Assembly (NCBI RefSeq): GCF_001427125.1
Contig: NZ_LMGK01000025.1
Location: 378,683 to 439,775 of the forward strand
Length of the DNA: 61,093 nt
Source of the DNA: Pseudomonas sp. Root562
GTDB lineage: Bacteria > Pseudomonadota > Gammaproteobacteria > Pseudomonadales > Pseudomonadaceae
Reading direction: 5' to 3'
Part shown: piece by piece, positions 43,808 through 52,400 of the stretch
Position numbering within the stretch: position 1 is the stretch's first letter
Layout: each line of letters starts with the position of its first letter
The notes under the pieces: model-generated
What the model saw: only the letters and a program-made list of their open reading frames with translations
Database searches by the model: none
What the model was told of the DNA's origin: nothing
Made by a program: the position numbers and the translations under genes

Positions 43808-43826
43808 CCGTCTTATTGTTGTTTTT
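43808..43826 (-). promoter_or_regulatory. A-rich Crc/Hfq-like motif at the transporter start
   Basis: On the coding strand ACAACAATAAGACGG lies just before ATG 43799, matching the AANAANAA motif pattern at 36259 and 37705. It suggests Hfq/Crc repression of the importer. Confidence 0.5.
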
Positions 43827-43845
43827 TACCAGCAAGGGACCTGCA

Positions 43846-44928
43846 TCAGGCGTCGGGCAACCCCAGCAAACGCCGATTGAAACGCTCATCAGCAGACACC
43901 CCGGCGAAGTCGTCGAAGGCTTTGCGCGTCCTGGTGATCATGTGTCGCTCGATGAACGCTGCACCTTCAGCGGCACCCTGCGCGGAATCCTTCAGGCAGC
44001 ATTCCCACTCCAGCACGGCCCAACCGTCGAAGTCGTATTGGGTCAATTTGCTGAAGATCGATCTGAAATCGATCTGGCCGTCGCCCAACGAGCGGAAGCG
44101 CCCCGGCCGCTCGACCCAGCCTTGATAACCGCCATAGACACCCGAACGGGCATCGGGGCGGAACTCGGCGTCCTTGACGTGGAACATGCGGATGCGCTCG
44201 TGGTAGCGGTCGATGAACCCCAGGTAATCCATTTGCTGCAGCAACAGATGGCTCGGGTCGTAGAGGATGGCGGCGCGGGGATGGTGATCGACCGCCTCGA
44301 GAAAACGCTCGAACGAAGCGCCGTCATGCAGGTCTTCGCCGGGGTGGATTTCGTAGCACAGGTCGACCCCGGCGGCTTCGAAGCAGTCGAGGATCGGCAG
44401 CCAGCGCTTGGCCAGTTCGGCGAAACCTTGCTCGACCAAACCGGCCGGACGCTGTGGCCACGGGTACATGTATGGCCACAGCAACGCACCGGAAAACGTC
44501 GCGTGAGCCTTCAAGCCCAGACGTTGACTGGCGCGCGCGGCCAGTTTCAACTGGTCGATGGCCCATGCAGTGCGCGCCTCGGGCTGCCCACGCAAATGCT
44601 GTGGCGCGAAATCATCGAACAGCGTATCGAACGCCGGATGCACTGCCACCAATTGCCCTTGCAGATGGGTCGACAGCTCACTGATTTCGACACCCGCGTC
44701 GGCGCACACGGCTTTCAATTCGTCGCAGTAGCTCTGGCTTTCGGCAGCGCGTGCGAGGTCGATGAACTGCGTCCCCAACGTCGGCAACTGAATGCCTTTG
44801 TAACCCTGGGAGGCCGCCCATCGGGCGATGTTGGCCAAGGTATCGAACGGGGCCTCGGCGGACATGAACTGCGCAAGGAAAATCCCCGGGCCGCGCATGC
44901 CGGATGAAGATTGAGAAAGGTCGGTCAT
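43846..44928 (-). CDS. Sugar phosphate isomerase/epimerase-type TIM barrel
   Basis: This 360-residue protein belongs to the AP endonuclease 2-like (IolE/IolI/xylose isomerase-like) fold. Metal ligands are visible as YEIHPGEDLHDG, ILYDPSHLLLQ and MFHVKDAEF, then VLEWECCLKD near the C-terminus. Start 44928 follows GGAG. In this context it probably isomerises or epimerises a product of the Gfo/Idh dehydrogenase next to it. The exact substrate is not readable. Confidence 0.85.
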   Translation of the reverse strand: MTDLSQSSSGMRGPGIFLAQFMSAEAPFDTLANIARWAASQGYKGIQLPTLGTQFIDLARAAESQSYCDELKAVCADAGVEISELSTHLQGQLVAVHPAFDTLFDDFAPQHLRGQPEARTAWAIDQLKLAARASQRLGLKAHATFSGALLWPYMYPWPQRPAGLVEQGFAELAKRWLPILDCFEAAGVDLCYEIHPGEDLHDGASFERFLEAVDHHPRAAILYDPSHLLLQQMDYLGFIDRYHERIRMFHVKDAEFRPDARSGVYGGYQGWVERPGRFRSLGDGQIDFRSIFSKLTQYDFDGWAVLEWECCLKDSAQGAAEGAAFIERHMITRTRKAFDDFAGVSADERFNRRLLGLPDA

Positions 44929-44942
44929 GGAGGTCTCCAGCG

Positions 44943-46109
44943 TCATGGGGTACAGACCAGTTCGGTCCACTTGGCGTCGCCGCGATGGTTGGCGATGACG
45001 GTTTCAATGAACGCCATGCCACGCAGGCCGACGTCGATACCGGGCACGCCCGGCGCGTCATGCCCGGCAACCTCACCTCGAATCGCATTGGCAAAATCGC
45101 TGTACAGATTGGCCATGGCTTCGAGATAGCCTTCGGGATGGCCAGCGGGCAGGCGCATGCGCTGGCTGGCGGCTGCGCACAACCACGCCTGGCCGACCCC
45201 GGAACGCAGGATGCGCAACGGCTGATCGAGTGCTCGGTGGATCAGGCTGGCCGGTTCCTCCTGCCGCCACTCCAACCCGCCCTTGTCGCCGTAGACACGG
45301 ATCTTCAACGGGTTCTCTTCGCCCGCGCAGACCTGGCTGGCAATCAGCACGCCACTGGCGCCATCGGCCATCTTGAACAGCATCGAGGCATCGTCGTCCA
45401 ACTGTCGGCCGTCAATATGGATACCCAGCATTGCGCACAGCTGCTCAATGGGTTGATCCGCGACAAATTCGGCCAGGGAAAACGCGTGGGTGCCGATATC
45501 ACCGATGCATCCACCCAAACCGGACTGCTCAGGCAGATCACGCCAGGCGGCCTGCTTGTTGCCCTGCCCGGCGACGTCCAGGCTCAGCCAGCCTTGGGGA
45601 TACTCGACAATCACTTTCCGCACGGCGCCGATCACACCACTGCGCACCATGTCCCGCGCTTGCCAGACCATGGGATAACCCAGATAAGTGTGGGCCAGGC
45701 CGTACAAACGATCGCTGCGCTCGACCACCGTTTTGAGGGTGAGCAGTTCGGCCAGATTCAACGCTGCGGGTTTTTCACTGAATACATGAAACCCCGCGCT
45801 CAGCGCCTCGCTGGCAACCGGCGCGTGCAGATGATTGGGGGTGACGATCACCACCAGTTCCATGCGTTGTTCCATTGGCAAGGCACGTTCGGCTTCGAGC
45901 ATTTGGCGCCAGTCGCTGTAGCAGCGTGACGCCGCCAAGCCCAGCGCTGCGCCGGTGCCTTGATTGTTTTCGGCGTCGCGGCTGAACGCGCCACACACCA
46001 GTTCAAAGCGCCCATCGAGCCCGGCGGCCTGACGGTGGGCCTTGGCGATGAAGGCACCTTCGCCACCGCCGACAAATCCCATTCTTATTTTTGGCACGAC
46101 AGCGGTCAT
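44943..46109 (-). CDS. Gfo/Idh/MocA family NAD(P)-dependent oxidoreductase
   Basis: A 388-residue dehydrogenase. The Rossmann loop GFVGGGEGAFIAKAHRQA (residues 11-28) and EKP at 112-114 are standard, and GDIGTHAFSLAEF carries the catalytic His of the GxxxTHxxD-type motif. It is the first gene of the operon, divergent from the LacI gene, with an operator between. Likely oxidises a sugar or cyclitol. Confidence 0.88.
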   Translation of the reverse strand: MTAVVPKIRMGFVGGGEGAFIAKAHRQAAGLDGRFELVCGAFSRDAENNQGTGAALGLAASRCYSDWRQMLEAERALPMEQRMELVVIVTPNHLHAPVASEALSAGFHVFSEKPAALNLAELLTLKTVVERSDRLYGLAHTYLGYPMVWQARDMVRSGVIGAVRKVIVEYPQGWLSLDVAGQGNKQAAWRDLPEQSGLGGCIGDIGTHAFSLAEFVADQPIEQLCAMLGIHIDGRQLDDDASMLFKMADGASGVLIASQVCAGEENPLKIRVYGDKGGLEWRQEEPASLIHRALDQPLRILRSGVGQAWLCAAASQRMRLPAGHPEGYLEAMANLYSDFANAIRGEVAGHDAPGVPGIDVGLRGMAFIETVIANHRGDAKWTELVCTP

Positions 46110-46145
46110 TGCATTTTTTCTCTATCTGGACTGGAAACCGGCCAT

Positions 46146-46163
46146 GATGTAACCGGTTACATC
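46146..46163. promoter_or_regulatory. Perfect 18-bp LacI-family operator
   Basis: GATGTAACCGGTTACATC is a perfect palindrome with a central CCGG, typical of LacI/GalR-family operators. It lies between the LacI gene and the Gfo/Idh operon and is probably bound by that regulator. Confidence 0.85.
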
Positions 46164-46286
46164 GTGGCGGAAATTTAGGCTCAGTTCAGTGACCTGTCAA
46201 ACCCCGGTTAAAACTTTACGAACATTTCAGCCCATGACCGACCTGCGGTAAGCTCGCCGGCCGCGCTGTTTGAAAACGAGGTGGTC

Positions 46287-47285
46287 TTGTCCAATATCCG
46301 CGAAGTAGCCCGGTTGGCCGGTGTCTCGGTGGCCACGGTGTCCCGCACACTGAAGTCGCCCGAGCGCGTGCTCCCCGAAACCCGCGACAAGGTCAATGCC
46401 GCCGTGGAACAGGCCGGTTACCGTCCGAACCTGATGGCGGTGCAGTTTCGTTCGCGCAGGACCGGCAATCTGGTGATTCTGGTGCCGGCCATCGCCAACA
46501 CCTTCTTCGCCCGGGTCATCAGCGGTGCGCAACAGGCTGCTCAGGCCGCAAACTATCGTTTGCTACTGTGCGACACCCAGGGGCGGGAGGAAATCGAACG
46601 GGAATTCGCCGAACTGGTGTACAACCACCAGGCCGATGGCGTGATCCAGCTGCGTGCCTACGACCCGTTCGAGGCGCCCTTCCCCAACGCCGAACTGCCG
46701 CCCATCGTCAACGCCTGCGAAGTCATCCAGGGCGGTCGCCATCCAACGATCAGCCTCGACAACCGCGCCGCCGCCAAGGCCATGACTGAACATTTGATCG
46801 CACTCGGCCACCGCCGCATCGGCCTGATCAAAGGCCCGAAAAGCAGCCCGCTGACCCGCGATCGCGTGGCGGGTTATCAGGCTGCCTTGGATCAGGCGGG
46901 CATTGCCTCCGATCCTGCCTTGATCTGCCACGGTGATTTCAGCCTCAAAGCCGGCTATGACGGCGCGGCAGCGATGCTGAAACTGGCCGATCGTCCCACG
47001 GCGTTGTTTTGCGAAAATGACGAGATGGCCATCGGTGCGCTCAAGCACATCAAGCAACAAGGCCTGCGCGTGCCAGAGGATGTTTCGTTGGTGGGGTTCG
47101 ACGATATCCCTTTCGCGGCTTACTGCGACCCGCCGCTGACGACCATCGCCCAACCGGCGGAAATGTTCGGCCGGACAGCCGTCGAAATGTTGATCGCGCT
47201 GATCGAGAAAAAACCGCTGGCACAGCGGCATGTGGTGTTGCCATTTGAGTTGACGTTGCGCAGCAGCACAGCGGCGCGAACCTGA
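46287..47285 (+). CDS. LacI-family transcriptional repressor
   Basis: A repressor of about 332 residues: helix-turn-helix NIREVARLAGVSVATVSRTL at the start, hinge, then a periplasmic-binding-like ligand domain (RTGNLVILVPAIANTFFARV; FDDIPFAAYCDPPLTTIAQP). TTG 46287 follows ACGAGG at good spacing; GTG 46281 is the other candidate. It is divergent from the Gfo/Idh operon and should control it through the CCGG palindrome. Effector is probably the sugar or cyclitol. Confidence 0.9.
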   Translation: MSNIREVARLAGVSVATVSRTLKSPERVLPETRDKVNAAVEQAGYRPNLMAVQFRSRRTGNLVILVPAIANTFFARVISGAQQAAQAANYRLLLCDTQGREEIEREFAELVYNHQADGVIQLRAYDPFEAPFPNAELPPIVNACEVIQGGRHPTISLDNRAAAKAMTEHLIALGHRRIGLIKGPKSSPLTRDRVAGYQAALDQAGIASDPALICHGDFSLKAGYDGAAAMLKLADRPTALFCENDEMAIGALKHIKQQGLRVPEDVSLVGFDDIPFAAYCDPPLTTIAQPAEMFGRTAVEMLIALIEKKPLAQRHVVLPFELTLRSSTAART

Positions 47286-47317
47286 TCCCCGGCGGGAGCG
47301 TACCTGCTAGCGGTGCC

Positions 47318-47644
47318 TCACAGACATTCCTGGGCAGCGCGTTCAAGCCGGGAAGGACCGAACGTCGACGCCAGCAAAGCGCGCTCGTACAGGAACACTT
47401 TGCCTTTGTAGGCCTCGAGAACGTCGTCGGCAGCCACCTTGCTCGAGACCACGATTCGGTAACTGCGCTGAGTTTCCGAAACGGTGGTGTGCAGTGCACC
47501 TTCATGCAGTTTTGGCAGAACGCACTCTGCGTATTCTTCAGGTGCTTTTTTCGTCTGCAATGTCAGCGTCGGGTCGTTTGGCGTGGAGGCACAACCCGAC
47601 AACAGCACAAATGCGACAAGGGCCAGTGGAGTTAAAATCTTCAT
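47318..47644 (-). CDS. Small lipoprotein of unknown function
   Basis: This 108-residue protein has a lipoprotein signal with lipobox LLSGC near residue 18. The mature part contains PEEYAECVLPKLHEG and a final cysteine in AAQECL, so a disulfide is likely. Start 47644 is chosen for the signal. No named domain is recognised. It lies alone between the LacI and HxlR genes. Confidence 0.72.
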   Translation of the reverse strand: MKILTPLALVAFVLLSGCASTPNDPTLTLQTKKAPEEYAECVLPKLHEGALHTTVSETQRSYRIVVSSKVAADDVLEAYKGKVFLYERALLASTFGPSRLERAAQECL

Positions 47645-47780
47645 CGCGCCGGTTCCGTTAAAAGCGTTTGAGTTGGGCGCAATTTTCACTGTTTGCTGCA
47701 GGCAACAGAACTTGTGATCAATGATGGTCACTATTACTCGAACGAATAGTCGGCGTTAGCGGCCTCATGCCACCTGCGCC

Positions 47781-48308
47781 TCACTGTTCGAGTTTATCGA
47801 CCACCGTCCCGCGCTTGCCCTTGAAAGCGTCGCGCCGTGCAGCGCGTTCTTCGATGTAGGCTGGCGCGGGCTCGCTGATCAGCGTTTCACGACTCAGCAA
47901 CTCGCCGCAATGGGCACACAACGGCCCGAGTCCCGCAGGCTGGCCGCAGACCCGGTGGATATGACGCACGGCCAGCCCCTCGTCCGGGGATTTGCACCAG
48001 GTCTCGCCCCAGGCACGCAACGCCAGGACCACCGAGTAAAACGCCTCGCCCTTGGCAGTGAGGTGGTACTCGTAGCGCGGCGGCCGCTCGCTGTAGGCGC
48101 GGCGCTCAACCATCCCGTCAGCCTCCAGGCTTTTAAGACGCGCCGCGACCATCTGCGGCGTGCCGCCCGTCTGCACTTGAATCTCGTCATAACGATGATT
48201 GCGCATGAACAACTCGCGCAAAACCAGCACGGTCCAGCGATCGCCGACGATGTCCTCGGCCCGTGCAATCGGGCACAACGTTTCAGGACTATTCTTCTTT
48301 ACCGCCAT
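47781..48308 (-). CDS. HxlR-family transcriptional regulator
   Basis: A 175-residue regulator with the HxlR winged helix: CPIARAEDIVGDRWTVLVLRELFM, RYDEIQVQTGGTPQMVAARL, RPPRYEYHLTAKGEAF. The extra C-terminal stretch has a CxxC-like cysteine pair (CAHCGELL), which may bind metal or sense thiol state. It is divergent from the isochorismatase-aldehyde dehydrogenase operon; a 23-bp palindrome lies in the spacer. Confidence 0.88.
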   Translation of the reverse strand: MAVKKNSPETLCPIARAEDIVGDRWTVLVLRELFMRNHRYDEIQVQTGGTPQMVAARLKSLEADGMVERRAYSERPPRYEYHLTAKGEAFYSVVLALRAWGETWCKSPDEGLAVRHIHRVCGQPAGLGPLCAHCGELLSRETLISEPAPAYIEERAARRDAFKGKRGTVVDKLEQ

Positions 48309-48328
48309 ACGGGCTTGCCTCTTTCCTA

Positions 48329-48351
48329 GTTACTATGATTATCATACTAAC
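48329..48351. promoter_or_regulatory. 23-bp imperfect palindrome, HxlR operator candidate
   Basis: The core TATGATTATCATA is near-perfect, and the arms GTTAC/CTAAC extend the symmetry (20 of 23 positions). It sits just upstream of the HxlR gene and overlaps the likely divergent promoter. Confidence 0.6.
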
Positions 48352-48407
48352 AACATGCCAAGGCAATCCCATGGCATGGGTCAGTCTAAATTCCTGGAGT
48401 ATCTGTC

Positions 48408-49031
48408 ATGTCCAACGCAGCCTACCCGCTTGATCGGACCGCTTACCTGCTGGTCGACCCCTACAATGATTTCCTGTCCGAAGGCGGCAAGATCTTCCCC
48501 TTGCTCGAGCCCATCGCCAAGCAGGTCGGCTTGCTCGATAACCTGCGCAGCCTCGACCGCACCGTCCGCGCCCTCGACATTCCGGTGGTCATCGTACCGC
48601 ACCGTCGCTGGGAACACGGCGACTACGAAAACTGGGATCACCCCAGCCCCACCCAATGCAAGATCCAGCACATGCATCACTTCGCACGTGGCGAATGGGG
48701 TGGCGAATGGCATCCCGATTTCGCGCCGCAGGAAGGCGACATCATCGTCCAGGAGCATTGGGGTTCCAGCGGTTTTGCCAATACCGACCTGGATTTTCGG
48801 CTCAAACAGAAAGGCATCACTCACGTGATCATCGTCGGCCTCCTCGCCAACACCTGCATTGAGGCCACTGCCCGTTACGCCCAGGAACTCGGCTATCACG
48901 TCACCCTGGTGCGCGATGCCACTGCTGCCTTCAAACCGGAAATGATGCACGCCGCCCATGAACTGAATGGCCCGACGTATGCCCATTCGATTGTGACGAC
49001 CGAGCAACTGATCGCCACCCTCAAGCCGTGA
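48408..49031 (+). CDS. Isochorismatase-family cysteine hydrolase
   Basis: This 207-residue enzyme has the catalytic residues of the family: D17 in YLLVDPYNDF, a Lys region, and C150 in LANTCIEATARYAQELG. It resembles nicotinamidase/N-carbamoylsarcosine amidase-like hydrolases rather than true isochorismatase. GGAG precedes the start. The aldehyde dehydrogenase gene follows 7 bases later, so both likely work on one substrate. Substrate is unknown. Confidence 0.87.
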   Translation: MSNAAYPLDRTAYLLVDPYNDFLSEGGKIFPLLEPIAKQVGLLDNLRSLDRTVRALDIPVVIVPHRRWEHGDYENWDHPSPTQCKIQHMHHFARGEWGGEWHPDFAPQEGDIIVQEHWGSSGFANTDLDFRLKQKGITHVIIVGLLANTCIEATARYAQELGYHVTLVRDATAAFKPEMMHAAHELNGPTYAHSIVTTEQLIATLKP

Positions 49032-49038
49032 GCCAAAC

Positions 49039-50604
49039 ATGAAACTGACCGGAAACCTGTTGATCGGCGCCAGCGAAGTCCCCGCCAGTGCCGGGACCAT
49101 GAAAGCGCTCAACCCAGCGACCAATCTGCTCATCGAGCCGGACTTCGCCTTCGGTGGCGTCAACGAAGTGGACATGGCGGCCAATCTGGCCGACGAAGCG
49201 TTCGACCACTACAGCCATACTTCACTGACTGAACGCGCGGCGTTCCTCGAGCGCATCGCCGCTAACCTCGATGCGCTCGCCCAGCCCTTGGCGGCGCGGG
49301 CCGCACTGGAAACCGGCCTGCCCGAGGCGCAACTCCAGGGCGAAGCGGCGAAGGCTGCCACCCAGTTCCGTCAGTTCGCCGAAGTGGTGCGCAAAGGTCG
49401 CTTCCTGCAACTGGCCATCGATCCGGCGCAGCCTGATCGCCAGCCAAGGCCGCGCATGGATCATCGCCTGCAGAAAATCGCCATCGGCCCGGTGGCCATT
49501 TTTGGTGCGAGCAACTTTCCCATCAGCTACTCGGTAGCCGGTGGCGATACTGCTTCAGCGCTCGCGGCCGGCGCGACGGTGATCGTCAAGGCGCACAACG
49601 CGCATCCTGGTGCCTCGGAGATTCAAGCGTTGGCCATTCGCAAAGCCGTGCAGGACAGCGGTTTGCCCGAAGGCGTGTTCTCCATGGTGCGTGGCGGCGG
49701 AAATGCCATCGGCGAGGCGCTGGTCGACCATCCATTGATCAAGGCCGTGACCTTCACCGGTTCGGAACAGGGTGGCATGGCGCTGTACCGCCGCGCACAG
49801 CTACGCCCTGAGCCCATCCCGGTGTTTACCGAGATGACCAGCGTCAACCCGACGTTCATCCTGCCCCAGGCCTTGGCCGTGCGCGGCGCGCAGATCGGTG
49901 ACGGATTTGTCGAGCGCATGCTGGTCAACGTCGGGCAAGCCTGCCTCAAGCCGGCGATCCTGATTGCCATCGAAGGCGCCGGGTTCGAAGCCATGCGTGC
50001 CGCCATGATCAAACGTGTGGCTGACGCACCAGCGCGTCCGATGCTGACGCCGGGCATTCACGCGTCCTACCTCCGCGGTCTGGACCACCTGCAAAACGCT
50101 GGCGCTCAACCTGTCGCTGAAGGCACGGCGGCGGCGGCAGACCTGGATGGCCAGTCGGCCTTGCTTGAAGTGGACGGCGATCGCTTCCTCAGCGAATCGG
50201 CCCTGGCACACGAAGTGTTCGGTCCGGCAGCGTTGTTGGTGAAGGTCAAGGATCAGGCGCAAATGCTCGCGGTAGCGCTTGCACTGCGCGGCCAACTCAG
50301 CGCGGCAATGCATTTGGAGGAAGAAGACTTTGAACTGGCCCGGCGATTGCTGCCGATCCTCGAGCGTCGTACCGGGCGAATCGTGGTCAACGCTTTCGCC
50401 CATCCGCAGGAGGTGTCGTACGCCACCATTCACGGCGGACCGTTTCCGGCATCGTCAGACAGCCGTTTCACCTCGGTGGGCATGACCTCGATCGAGCGTT
50501 TTTTGCGTCCGTTGTCCTATCAGGGCTTCCCTGACGCGCTACTGCCCGAGGTCTTGCGTGACAGCAACCCCTTCGGCGTGCCGCGCAGCGTGGACGGTCA
50601 GTAA
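49039..50604 (+). CDS. Aldehyde dehydrogenase, NADP+-type (2-ketoglutaric semialdehyde dehydrogenase-like)
   Basis: A 521-residue aldehyde dehydrogenase: GPVAIFGASNFPISYSVAGG near residues 152-171, cofactor-site FTGSEQGG, general base E265 in FTEMTSVNP and catalytic C302 in GQACLKPA. It fits the 2-ketoglutarate-semialdehyde/fatty aldehyde group with variations around the Cys. It is co-transcribed with the isochorismatase-like hydrolase; the pair could cleave an amide and oxidise the aldehyde released (inference). Confidence 0.88.
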   Translation: MKLTGNLLIGASEVPASAGTMKALNPATNLLIEPDFAFGGVNEVDMAANLADEAFDHYSHTSLTERAAFLERIAANLDALAQPLAARAALETGLPEAQLQGEAAKAATQFRQFAEVVRKGRFLQLAIDPAQPDRQPRPRMDHRLQKIAIGPVAIFGASNFPISYSVAGGDTASALAAGATVIVKAHNAHPGASEIQALAIRKAVQDSGLPEGVFSMVRGGGNAIGEALVDHPLIKAVTFTGSEQGGMALYRRAQLRPEPIPVFTEMTSVNPTFILPQALAVRGAQIGDGFVERMLVNVGQACLKPAILIAIEGAGFEAMRAAMIKRVADAPARPMLTPGIHASYLRGLDHLQNAGAQPVAEGTAAAADLDGQSALLEVDGDRFLSESALAHEVFGPAALLVKVKDQAQMLAVALALRGQLSAAMHLEEEDFELARRLLPILERRTGRIVVNAFAHPQEVSYATIHGGPFPASSDSRFTSVGMTSIERFLRPLSYQGFPDALLPEVLRDSNPFGVPRSVDGQ

Positions 50605-50634
50605 ACAGAAATCCGGCGCGACGCAACCGCAAGA

Positions 50635-51693
50635 CTATGCCGGGCTTTTCTGCAAGGCATGCACCTGATTGCGACCGTTGCGCTTGGCTTCATACAGTCC
50701 GTCATCGGCGCGGGTCACCAGGCTTTCAAGATTGTCGTCGGGCTGTGCGAAGGCGACACCGAAAGACGCGGTGATCGTGTCCAGCACAGTATCGGTGCCA
50801 CGCGCCTTGATCCGCAGGGATTGCACTTTCAGGCGCAGGTGTTCGGCGAAGGCATGGGCGGCGGCCAGATCGGCGCAGCCCTCGAGCACGACACAGAACT
50901 CCTCGCCGCCGTAACGTCCTGCGAATGCATTGGCGGGCAGCGCGCCGCGCAACACTTGCCCGACATGCTGCAACACGCGGTCGCCCAATGGGTGACCGTA
51001 CTGATCGTTGAATTGCTTGAAATGGTCGATGTCGAGCATGACCAGCGCCACCGCCCGGGAGGCCTTGCCCAGTGCCTGCTGCAGCAAACGGGTAAACGCC
51101 GTGCGATTGAGCAGTTCGGTCAGACCATCGACGGTGGCGGCCCGTTGGGCGCGCTCCAGTTTGTCGCGCAGGGTCTTGATTTCGTTTTGCGCCGACTGCA
51201 ACTGGCCGAGGAAGTGCTCCTGCTGGCTTTGCATCACGCGGGTGCTCTGCTGCAGCTCATTGAGAATGCCCGGCAAGCGGTCGCTGACCGGTTCGTCGAG
51301 CATTTCAAGGCACTGCCCCAAGCGGTTCTGGAAGTTCTGACTGCCCTGCACGCTACGCGAAATGTCGCGCTCCATCCCGTCGACCAGACTGATGACCTGG
51401 TGCTGCTCGGCGCGGGCGTCTTCCAGCTCGTCACGAATGATGTATTCGCGAAACAGCCGGGTGGCGGATTCTGGCGGGCAACCGTCGAAGTCCCGCACAA
51501 CCCTGTCCAGGTGCCGGTTGAGCTCCGGATCCAGCCCCTTGCTATAGGTGTACCAGAGCGCGTAATGCACAGGATTGGGCGGAATGTTGTGGCGAACCAT
51601 CAGGGGCACGGCTTGCTTGAGCAACGCTGCGGCCTCGCGGGAGTCTTCCGGATAAAGCGCTAGAACATTCGCACGCGATTCTGATTGGCTCAT
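50635..51693 (-). CDS. Diguanylate cyclase (GGDEF domain)
   Basis: A protein of about 352 residues (start 51693; an ATG 30 bases earlier is possible). The N-terminal half is helical and coiled, with no named sensor domain. The GGDEF domain has RYGGEEFCVVLEG (GGEEF near residue 262), which keeps synthase residues. The RxxD inhibitory site five residues before it is absent (LPAN instead), so product inhibition may be weak. Cytosolic, no membrane helix. It is a lone gene. Confidence 0.88.
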   Translation of the reverse strand: MSQSESRANVLALYPEDSREAAALLKQAVPLMVRHNIPPNPVHYALWYTYSKGLDPELNRHLDRVVRDFDGCPPESATRLFREYIIRDELEDARAEQHQVISLVDGMERDISRSVQGSQNFQNRLGQCLEMLDEPVSDRLPGILNELQQSTRVMQSQQEHFLGQLQSAQNEIKTLRDKLERAQRAATVDGLTELLNRTAFTRLLQQALGKASRAVALVMLDIDHFKQFNDQYGHPLGDRVLQHVGQVLRGALPANAFAGRYGGEEFCVVLEGCADLAAAHAFAEHLRLKVQSLRIKARGTDTVLDTITASFGVAFAQPDDNLESLVTRADDGLYEAKRNGRNQVHALQKSPA

Positions 51694-51935
51694 GGCATCA
51701 CTGTAGTTATTAATCGATGGCATTCAGACGACGCGCAGAGCATACCGATACCCCTGGCAAACGGCTATCCCGCTTTGGTTTGGAAGTGACTTTGAAATGG
51801 CCATTCCTAGCGACTATTCATGCCGATACACAAGAAATGAACAGTCTTTTTCATGAAAAGATGTCACAATGACATTACACCACTGCCATACACACTCGGT
51901 AGTCACCAAAAACATCGGCAGCATGAGGAAACGCC

Positions 51936-52136
51936 ATGTCCATGAAAGCGCTGTTCATCTACTGGCCATTGCTGTCAATCGCCACCGCCTTCGTATTCTG
52001 TCGCCTGATCCACAAGGCCAAACTGGCTGATCGGGCAATGCAGGCACAACAACGGCGGGACTTGGCGCCCCGCGAACGAAATACCGAGGTTCAGGTTACA
52101 CACAGTGACCATGCCTCGGCTCGCCTGGCGGCGTGA
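51936..52136 (+). CDS. Small membrane protein of unknown function
   Basis: This 66-residue protein has one N-terminal membrane helix (ALFIYWPLLSIATAFVFCRLI) and a charged tail. GAGGAA lies at proper spacing before ATG. A terminator follows at 52162. No homologue with a known role. Confidence 0.65.
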   Translation: MSMKALFIYWPLLSIATAFVFCRLIHKAKLADRAMQAQQRRDLAPRERNTEVQVTHSDHASARLAA

Positions 52137-52161
52137 TCCGCTGGCGTTACAGAATTGCGCA

Positions 52162-52195
52162 TAAAAAAACCGGCCTGTTCAGGCCGGTTTTTTTA
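52162..52195. terminator. Bidirectional rho-independent terminator
   Basis: AAAAACCGGCCTG pairs with CAGGCCGGTTTTT around a short loop with A and T runs on either side. It ends both the small membrane protein and the minus-strand YbdD-cstA transcript. Confidence 0.93.
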
Positions 52196-52200
52196 TTCAC

Positions 52201-52398
52201 TCAACAACACTTCGGTCCAGCCTTGCTCCCGTAACGGGCCTCCTGGCGTTCGCGGAAGAACGCCTCGTAGTCCATCAACGGCTGGTCCGGGTGCTTGGTT
52301 TGCATGTGCTCGACGTAGTTATCGTAGTCGGGCATGCCCACCATCAGGCGCGCGGCCTGACCGAGGTATTTGCCGAGACGACTCAGGTCATTGAACAT
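52201..52398 (-). CDS. YbdD/YjiX-type DUF466 protein
   Basis: A 65-residue protein with the family pattern RLGKYLGQAARLMVGMPDYD and FFRERQEARYG, ending in two cysteines. It lies 2 bases after the cstA stop in the same operon. YbdD-type proteins accompany CstA/BtsT peptide and pyruvate transporters and are needed for transport. Confidence 0.87.
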   Translation of the reverse strand: MFNDLSRLGKYLGQAARLMVGMPDYDNYVEHMQTKHPDQPLMDYEAFFRERQEARYGSKAGPKCC

Positions 52399-52400
52399 GA

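Noticed and set aside
42576..43880. 434-codon plus-strand open frame opposite the NupG-like gene
   Set aside because: Shadow; rich in Gln/His/Arg as expected from the reverse of membrane helices.
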